A stretch of DNA of 64,000 nucleotides from Seiridium cupressi (Eukaryota > Ascomycota > Sordariomycetes > Amphisphaeriales > Sporocadaceae). Position 1 is the first letter of the stretch. Every line of letters begins with the position of its first letter. The notes beneath the pieces were generated by a model that did no database searches, was not told where the DNA came from, and worked only from the letters and a program-made list of their open reading frames with translations. Positions 56,825 to 64,000 of this stretch are shown one piece after another. Where the stretch lies: assembly GCA_036674765.1 (NCBI GenBank), contig JARVKI010000040.1, forward strand, positions 186,001-250,000, given 5' to 3'. A program made the position numbers and the translations under genes.

Positions 56825-57334
56825 TTACTGGTCGGGGACTTTCCAGATTCCTGCTCCCAATGGCTTGCTGATTCCCAGACCGACACCGACAGCGGCACCA
56901 ACCACGAGAAATGCAATGAGAATCTTCACAAGAAGCCTGTTCCGCTTGCTAAGCCGTGCCATACACTGGCAAGATCGGTTGTTGATCTTGGCAGCTCGCG
57001 CCTTCTGCTTCCAGTGGTCTTGCCCCGGCCAGACTGTGCACTTGGGGTTGTTGAGGGTCTTTCCGGTGAATTGTGACTCCTTGCGGTTCAGGTTTTCTGA
57101 AGACTGGCCCATCTCGACATCCGTCTCAAAAGGGTTTAAGCCATGAACAGAATTGGGCGTCGAGACTGTCGAGTCTCTTGCCAGTTCCACACTTGCATCC
57201 TTCAAAGTCTTCTCGGTGCTATGATCAGTCGTGCTTGGCGAGAGGGCGGCGCCGTTGTGCGATGATAGCTCGGTCGTACTGACTGTGAAGCGGCCAGGCT
57301 GCGTAGCCTTCTCGGCGCCGGTTCTCGAAGCCAT
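56825..57334 (-). CDS. Conserved-type single-TM protein, function unknown
   Basis: A single exon of 169 residues from ATG 57334. The first ~90 residues are disordered and Ser/Thr-rich (PSTTDHSTEKTLKD, NPFETDVEMGQ). A compact block follows, KCTVWPGQDHWKQKARAAKI, then CQCMARLSKRNR and one membrane helix (ILIAFLVVGAAVGVGLGISK, about 137-156), ending KPLGAGIWKVPDQ. I recall similar CxVWPGxDHWKQKA and SKRxR-TM-SKPLGAxIW patterns in other ascomycete hypothetical proteins, without a known role. The lack of a signal peptide and the basic pre-helix region suggest a cytosolic N-terminus. A TTG-started extension upstream is unlikely to be used. Confidence 0.82.
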   Translation of the reverse strand: MASRTGAEKATQPGRFTVSTTELSSHNGAALSPSTTDHSTEKTLKDASVELARDSTVSTPNSVHGLNPFETDVEMGQSSENLNRKESQFTGKTLNNPKCTVWPGQDHWKQKARAAKINNRSCQCMARLSKRNRLLVKILIAFLVVGAAVGVGLGISKPLGAGIWKVPDQ

Positions 57335-60300
57335 CTTAGTGAGGTAGGAAGAGATCAACGAGATATCGACAGTGTAGCGCGACGCACGCGTCGTTGTGGT
57401 CTTTCAGAGGTGGGAAGACGCGGGTAGGTTGATATTAATTAAATGCAGGTTGGTGATATGGTAGCGCTGAGCGTCGAGAGCGTATCACTCACAGAGGTGG
57501 CTACAGAAAGTATCAGTAAATAGGCAATTCGAAGCAGCATGCATGCAACAGCGATTTGCTTGCATGTAGCCAGTAAAGTAGGGCTCAATGCACACGGTAA
57601 ATGTACCGGGGAAAACTCACTCGTGAGCGTAGGGAGGGAAACGTCCCAGTGCGTTGAGCAAGTTGAAGTTTGTTGGAGCTCGGAATGATGTGCCCGGCCA
57701 GGAGAAGCTGTGACAAGCTTCTTCTGCGTTTGTCTTCCCGTCTTGGTAGTCACCACGGACGCACCAGCTAGCCAATGAGCAGCGGCAACAGTCGTCCTCC
57801 TTCAGGATATCCAGAGAGCAATTGAAAACAGAGAAGGTAGGACTGGTGGCAGTCAATAGTCACGTCTCGGCTTCCAGTGTAATCAACGACTTGGTAGCAG
57901 AGACGAATCGAAAGAAGAAAAAAACTGGAAAGAGAGACAGCTTCGTGGAAGAGCAGACAAGATTGGAGGGGTCCAATGCCGGAGAGAGTGAAACGGGGTC
58001 AGTTCATAGTAATAGATAGATTGGGCGCAATGAAAGAACGATCAATGGCACTGAACGAACGTGATGGGGAGTTGAATTGGCTCAATGCAAGGCACGACAC
58101 TGCTCAACACACTGGGAAGGCCCAAGCCAGCAAGCCACCGTGACGAATTAGCGGATGGCCCCACGAACTTGCGCCAGGCCCCTGCCCATCTTCAGCTCCT
58201 GGCACGCCAACGCGGCGAATCAGAGCTTGTTGGTGGGCGGCTAGGGGGGCCGCGATAGGCAAAGCCCACTAGCAAGACGAGGCTAGGCGGGGTGCAGGCA
58301 TCTGGGGCTGGGATCGCTCAGAGCACTGAGTTGGGAGCGGCCCTTGCCCACCACTCGAATGAGGAAGACTGCTCAATTACGAGATGGTGCGAGAAACCCG
58401 AACGGTGGACAAGGGAATCGAAACATGGATGTCAAACGTGGATAGGGGGGATCTGCTGCTCCTCGCGATTTGGATACTCCCACAACAATCTGCAATCTGA
58501 GCCCTCACGCCATGTCATCAAAGAGAGCATACCAGAACTGCTGACTAGCAGCAAACGCCATTCTCCAGCCAAAGTGGATCAGCTACGGCAGTCATCAGGG
58601 GCAAGCGGACAAACCCGACCCATTGATGGGTGGTCACAAGAAACTGCAGTTGACCACATTGGCGCTGGCCATGGTTGTGTAGCGCCACTAGAACGGTTCT
58701 GCTCAAAAGACCCTAGTCTTAGATGCACCTGTGTCTGTGTATGTAGCCGTGATCATGGAGAATGGGTTGCTTCTAGACGGGTCTTGAGTCTCAGCGTCCT
58801 TGTACAGGACAGGGAGAGGTACAGGCGACAGGGTCATAGGTATGCGCGGAAGCATATCTATCTATCTACGGTATCTGTGTGCTTGCATAGCTTATCTTTA
58901 TGGGGTCATTTTCAACGAACTTTGACTACGTCAGATTTGCCCATCACATAGGTATCCTTCCACATTTGGGTTCATGTACGAACAGCGAGGCAATCAACAG
59001 CTTTCGCCTCGCCGAGTAAATCTTGATTTTTCGTTTCAATATAGGTAGGCACTCGTGGAGTAATGCATCAATGCATACATGTACGCATACATAGTGCCTG
59101 TTGCGGCTCGAGCCAGCCAATCTCTGGCTTTGCGCACTATGCATCTGTGCATTGGCGACCCGGCCCATCGGTCTCACTTGGGTCTAACTAGGCCCCTTGG
59201 CAGTGGCCATTTAGTGCTCGCTTCATCAACTCGTCGCAACCCTTATCGACTAGCAGCCCAGTAGCCGTCGGAGACGTACTTTGTATACTACTGTAGGTAG
59301 GCATGCGGCTTTCGCCTTCAGAGAAGCATCGCGCTAATGTTGCTGGTCAATGGGCTAGGCTGGGCTAGTCAAGCAGCCTGCGACGTGAAGGATGTAGCTC
59401 TGGAGTTTGGGGCTCTCCGTCGGGAAACATCGAGTCAGTACGATGCATAGAGCCGGCTGTCGCTATACGCAGTACATAGTACTATAGCCAACTACCGAAT
59501 CTTATTGCGACCTTTGTTGTCTTTCCACGACCTCGGCCACAAGATCTCGGCCACAAGTGCAACAGGACTAGCAATGCAAACCATCCTAGGACAGGCACTC
59601 TGGTAGGTAAAATCTAGAGAGGCGTCATCAAACCGGCTGGATAGCCGTGCCGTGAAGCGTTATTACGCCGGGGAGACTTCAAAACTGAGCAAAGACCATC
59701 CAAAAGCGTCGTCCTCTGCCGTCGGCTGTGACATGGCATCTGGCCTCTCTGTTTCGCCAAAGCTGAAATATGGCCATTATTTTATGATCGTCAATCTGGC
59801 GAGCCAACAACATGTCAGCGGCCAGCAAGCAAATGTATCGCACGACAGAAAATGACGTTTTCCACGTGCTCGTTGAGGTTGTAAGAGTTCATAAATCGTT
59901 CGCATGTGCGGCGCACAGACGCAGTTCTGGGTTGAGCTCCCTCAATAGCTTCCCCTGATGATCTTCCCTAGATCCCTGCTGATCTCCCTTCGCATGGTTC
60001 TCCCAATTTACTCAACGGTCTCTGATCTCCACGGCCCATCCAAGCCCGAACAGGTAACAAGTCCGTCGCTCCATATTTTAAAGCTTCGTCGACTTTGGCC
60101 TGTGGCTTGGTGAATGAACAACTGACTATCGCAAGATTGTAACGCGATATCGCATCTTTCCCAACTTGCTTCGATTGCAAGCTCCCGGCCATTGTGATCT
60201 TGCTCCATGATGCACGACCTTTCTTGGTACAACTTGCAAACTGTTGTGACCCGTCGAAGCGAGCTTGTGCTGTATCGTACCACGGGCACCCGTCCACGTA

Positions 60301-61140
60301 TATATCCACGAGAGGCCTCTTTGTGCCTGAATACCCTGTTCTTTGCGCCAAGGCTAAAAAGAAGTATGATATCATCCAGTACCAAGGACGTGTCTACTGG
60401 TCGCGAACCGTTTGTATTCCAATTGAGTAGACATCTGGATCCAACTGTCAACAGGCAACCCAACAGCTATTAATATTTTCGATTTCATGGCTGTGCTTTC
60501 TCCACCCGCTAGCTTTTGCGGGAATGTTTTCGTTGTGTGACTTATCGCCGGTAATGTGCCAAGAAGCAACATGCTACACGTTAGGGCAGAAACGCGCTTG
60601 TCTTCTTGTCATTTCGCTCAAGGTGCACTGACGGGCCTGCCAAGGTGGTTGTGTTTCTCACTAGCTTCGTCCTCGGTCGCAATGTCCGAGATGGTATGAT
60701 CTAAGATGGGTGAACTGGATGATTGTTCGACTCTATTATTGTGGTCACTTACTCGTAGTCCTCGAACCATTAGAAGGAAAGGGTGTCCCAAGAATCATTG
60801 TCAACGCCGCCACCCTTTCCCCAGGAGCACGAACTACCCGGTATACACGACGACCCATCCTGCGGCTGTCAGCAGTTCACCCAATGGGGAATTGGAGATA
60901 GCCAACTCTTTGACTCTACATGAGCTGCGACTTGTGCCAGCAACATGTGCCGAGAAATTTTGTGTTCGATCTGGCGTAACTGGTCTAGTGATGTACAAAC
61001 TGACAACCAGGGATGATCATACTTATGAAGACGTTGTCTCAGATGTTCGAGAGAGGATGGTTTCCACAGTCTCCTATACCCATTTCAGTTTTCCAAGCTT
61101 ATGAGTAATTGTACTTACTCCACAACATCGTTCGATAAAC
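57335..61140. other. Gene-free stretch, 3.8 kb
   Basis: The longest open frame here (58292-58951, plus, 219 codons) starts at GTG and has no internal ATG, so it is not annotated. A tandem CTCGGCCACAAG repeat occurs at 59532-59557. A frame at 60706-61104 overlaps the promoter of the next gene. No RNA gene seen. Confidence 0.5.
59532..59557. repeat. 12-bp direct repeat
   Basis: CTCGGCCACAAG occurs twice with 2 nt between, at 59532-59543 and 59546-59557. Probably a slippage product. Confidence 0.7.
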
Positions 61141-61769
61141 ATGAAGCTTTTCATAACCTCCTCTATTGCCGCTCTCCTGGCGTCGATGAGCCTTGCCGGC
61201 TGCGCCTATATACCTCACTCCAAAATCATGGAGGTCTCGGAAGACACTGGTAACTATGATATCTACACGGGCGTGGAGGGCCAGCCCAAGTACACAGTAT
61301 TCCTTGACGAAGACGAGCTTGGTCATGACGAGATATTTCATGGGATAGAGAAGCGAGGATACTACACTTGCTACAACCGCCAGGTAATAGAACACCAATG
61401 GCCAAACTCGCCGCCAACTAACTCCGAGTACAGACTACGTCAGTCGCCATGTCGGATTGCCAGGCAGTCATCGACCGAATCAAGGCTTCAGATACAACAT
61501 TCAGCGTGCCCAATGGGCTCTGCTTAACCTGGTACCAGGGCACTTGCATGTCCCGACTCTGTACCAAAATCGGTGCCAACAGGGGCCTCAATAAGACGTC
61601 TGACTCTATGGTCAACGAGCTTCAAGGCGTCATCCTCGATGACTGTGTGAAGATTGGATTAGAGGGCATGTCTGGTGACTGCTCTAATATGGACAGCAAT
61701 TGCGGCACCTACCGCTTGACTCTTGAGCATCATGGTAGCGAGGTGCTTGGTGGTCCGCCGCCAAGCTAG
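61141..61769 (+). CDS. Secreted cysteine-rich protein with pro-region, effector-like
   Basis: Two exons (61141-61383, 61434-61769) give 192 residues. A signal peptide (about 1-21) is followed by an acidic pro-region (22-72) that ends in Lys71-Arg72, a good Kex2 site. The predicted mature part (73-192) has eight cysteines at 77, 90, 111, 119, 124, 152, 164 and 171, enough for four disulfides. The intron (50 nt) falls just after the Kex2 site, so exon 2 carries nearly the whole mature domain. The design (signal, acidic pro-region, Kex2 site, compact Cys-rich domain) is shared by fungal effectors, hydrophobin-unrelated defence proteins and killer-type toxins. I cannot assign a family from the cysteine spacing. 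The 3.8 kb upstream of it is gene-free. Confidence 0.85.
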
Positions 61770-62749
61770 AAAGCCACACGGCAAGGGTCATCTGGCTGGC
61801 AATAGGCTCTCGATTCAATTTCTTTGGCCGAGAACGTCGCTCATCTCCTTCATTTACTTCCTTTCTTTTCCTGTTTATGACCATCCAAAAACTTTTACAA
61901 GAAGTAGTTCACAATCGTAAAATCTACGATTCATCATATCGAGTACATTCCAGAGCGTCTCCTTGGATGTCGGTGACCCTTGTTTAGTTTTGTTAGTTGC
62001 TTTCAAAATTTTGGCTTGGAAATTCAACGAACAAAACAGGAATATGGCCAGTTTTCGTCTGACAAGTTTCTGTCGGTCTCACGCCCACCTCACCTCACAG
62101 TTGACCTGTGGACCATGATGTAGTCTTAACCATAAACGTTCCAATACCCCACGGAATGAAGTATTTCACCGTCTGTAAATCGATCAGCGATACATTACTT
62201 GTGGGAGAAATGTCAGACCATATCTCCAAAGACAGCATTATATTTATCTCATATACCGTAAACTCGCTCGACACAGTTAGATTGCCTTCAGATAGTCACA
62301 GACTATTGAAGCCTTCTTAACATAATATCCAATGCGAGATATTATTACTCCGTTGTACTAAGCAGACATTCGCTCCGGAAGAGGTAGGTGTTTGGCTTGA
62401 CTTGTTTTTGAGGTTTATCTCCGTCGTTCTTGCTGAAATTTAGAATAGGAGCTTTGCGTTTGTTGTTGCTTGATGTATAGGAGGATTTACGGAAAATGGG
62501 TTTCCTATAGTTGATCAGCGAGTAATGTATGACTGTACTTTCATAGGTATAGGAACGAAGAGCTTGGTGCCAGATAGCGGCAACCAAAATTTGCGATCTT
62601 CAATAGTTTGATTTTATCGACATATAGTCCACCCGAATTGTATGGTACCGTGAGCTTTATAGCCGAGAAATAGGATACTGGTACAAGAAATCCTGATTAT
62701 CTTCCGTAGCCGAGTCTCGAGGGCCACTTGAACGCAAGGCGATCCGAGT
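61770..62749. other. Convergent intergenic region, 1 kb
   Basis: A/T-leaning 3' region shared by the secreted protein and the transporter. Nothing recognised. Confidence 0.5.
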
Positions 62750-64000
62750 CTACAGCAACGATGGAAGTCGCATCCTTTCTCCACGTATACAGCTGAAGAA
62801 CAGGACTAAGGTCATAAGTAAGACTGCGACAGCAAATGCTCCTCTCCTGAACAGCACAGAGGACTGTTGGTTGCTGTAGCTGCGTATTTTTCGTGTGTTC
62901 TTGTACGAGACGAATAGAGTGGTCAAGCCATCTTTGATCTCCTCCCAGGTCGCTCGATAAAGCACCATACCTATCAGGGCAATTCCGTAGCCGAGTGCCT
63001 GGGGTGGTGCGATTGTAGTGTTCCAGATCATAATCGACATCATTACGAGGAGAATGTTCTTGAGAACACCACATAGGTGAAGGATCAAGGCAGAAGTCTT
63101 GCCGATCTGTATATGATCAGTCATTGGGGTCTGTAAGTGCTCGACTGGGAATACTTACCAGCATAACGCTCGAGGCATTCAAGAAAAAAGCAACCAACGC
63201 GTTCAGTACCAATATCGATACGCCCACATGTGACACAGCAGACCACTGGAAAGTTTGCCACTCCGCACCAAAGGCGACAAACAGGTTCAGGAGAGCGCAT
63301 ATGGGTGCGTAATAGTACAAGCTGACCATTGGATCCATGCTCGCGCCATCATCTGACATGAGATCTTTGACCATGACCACACGTAGTGACTCGAAGATGA
63401 GCCCGCCAAGCTGGAAGGTGAAGCCCACAATTGAGAAGTGGATCTCGCCAGCGCTCGCCAGAAGCACACCGAAGACGACGATGAGAATCTTGGCAATTTT
63501 CTGCCTTGACGGGTTCTCCTGCCCCCATAGCCACGATACTATGAGTGTTGAAAAGGGTGCTGCGGCCTGGCAGCCTATGTTAGCCTGTCACTCTCTTCTG
63601 CCTCTCGAACTGGGGAGTCAGAATTCCAACCTTTAACATCTGTATGAAAGCCACGTTGAGATGGAGGTATACGAGGTTACTGCAGACCATGCTTCCACTA
63701 TACAGAAAGCCTATTGGCAAGACTGCTCGCACGTAGAAGCGTTTGGTCATCTGCACTTTATGTCGTCCATCGAGCCAACTAGTGGTTCTAGCGAGAATCT
63801 GTGTCGCCAGGCTGGCAAAAGCCATATGCCAGAAGGTGAGAGTGACCGCTACTTGCTGATTAGTATATTGGCATTAAGCAATTGGATTGAATTGCACGAA
63901 CGATATCCTGTGTAACGCCCCGTTAGTGATCATATGTAAAACGAGCAAGGATGAATGTACCTACGAAAGCCGCCATCATCAATCAGCCATTTGTTGAAGA
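62750..64000 (-). CDS. Triose-phosphate/nucleotide-sugar-type transporter (TPT family), 5' end beyond the window
   Basis: Four exons are seen on the minus strand (64000 or beyond to 63965, 63851-63631, 63566-63159, 63106-62750). The frame opens with FNKWLIDDGGF at the edge, then VTLTFWHMAFASLATQILAR, GFLYSGSMVCSNLVYLHLNVAFIQMLK, the block AAAPFSTLIVSWLWGQENPS, LIVVFGVLLASAGEIHFSIV and a last part with LILHLCGVLKNILLV. These are TPT/DMT-superfamily landmarks, with about ten helices. Relatives exchange sugar phosphates or nucleotide sugars across Golgi or ER membranes. The start codon and first part are missing. The first join (63964/63852) is chosen by phase and is the least sure; the others keep the frame cleanly. 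The C-terminus ends soon after the last helix, without a KKxx signal. Confidence 0.87.

Noticed and set aside
58292..58951. 219-codon plus-strand frame, the longest unexplained one
   Set aside because: Starts at GTG and has no ATG at all in frame; no domain, and composition rich in Arg, Cys and Ser typical of chance frames.
60706..61104. 132-codon plus-strand frame just before the secreted protein
   Set aside because: It overlaps the expected promoter and leader of the gene at 61141 and has no signal or domain.

Overview
The window is nuclear DNA of a filamentous ascomycete (Pezizomycotina, probably Sordariomycetes; the class is an inference from gene content). Most genes are cut by short introns (about 50-240 nt) with GTRNGT donors and YAG acceptors. 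The inventory is typically fungal: a DSC/Tul1 E3 ligase subunit, a Ure2-like GST, a TigA/ERp38-type PDI, a Zn2Cys6 regulator, a DHA2-type MFS pump, Sec59 dolichol kinase and Kex2-type secreted proteins. I place about 19 genes in 64 kb, so the window is gene-sparse with long non-coding stretches. I found no tRNA, rRNA, CRISPR array or intact transposon.

Layout. 0-6 kb: a divergent Rho/Rnd-like GTPase with a long N-terminal extension (-), then a convergent pair, a glutathione transferase (+) and a 6-phosphogluconate-dehydrogenase-like enzyme (-) whose substrate-phosphate pocket looks lost. 6-17.7 kb: mostly gene-free, with one disordered conserved protein (-) at 10.1-11.2 kb. 17.7-23.6 kb: a dense housekeeping block of DSC E3 ligase (-), an HSBP1-like protein (+), PDI TigA (-) and ribosomal protein uS14/RPS29 (+). 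23.6-28.6 kb: sparse, but it hides a two-exon single-TM gene (27.3-27.7 kb, -) that has no long ATG-initiated ORF. 28.6-33 kb: mitochondrial EF-Tu (-) and a Mup1-type amino-acid permease (+), divergent. 36-37 kb: a secreted protein with dibasic sites. 39-45 kb: NAD kinase (-) and dolichol kinase (+), divergent. 47-53 kb: a Zn2Cys6 transcription factor followed by a 14-TM MFS pump on the same strand, with two strong inverted repeats between them. 54-57.4 kb: a small membrane protein, a small secreted protein and a conserved single-TM protein. 61-64 kb: a cysteine-rich, probably Kex2-processed secreted protein, and a triose-phosphate/nucleotide-sugar-type transporter that runs off the right edge.

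Links between genes. GST, the 6PGDH-like enzyme and NAD kinase all concern redox or pyridine nucleotides, but only the first two are adjacent. DSC ligase, PDI and dolichol kinase all act in ER/Golgi protein maturation. The regulator/pump pair is the best candidate for one regulated unit. I see no complete biosynthetic cluster. All exon joins were worked out by hand from splice motifs and frame continuity.
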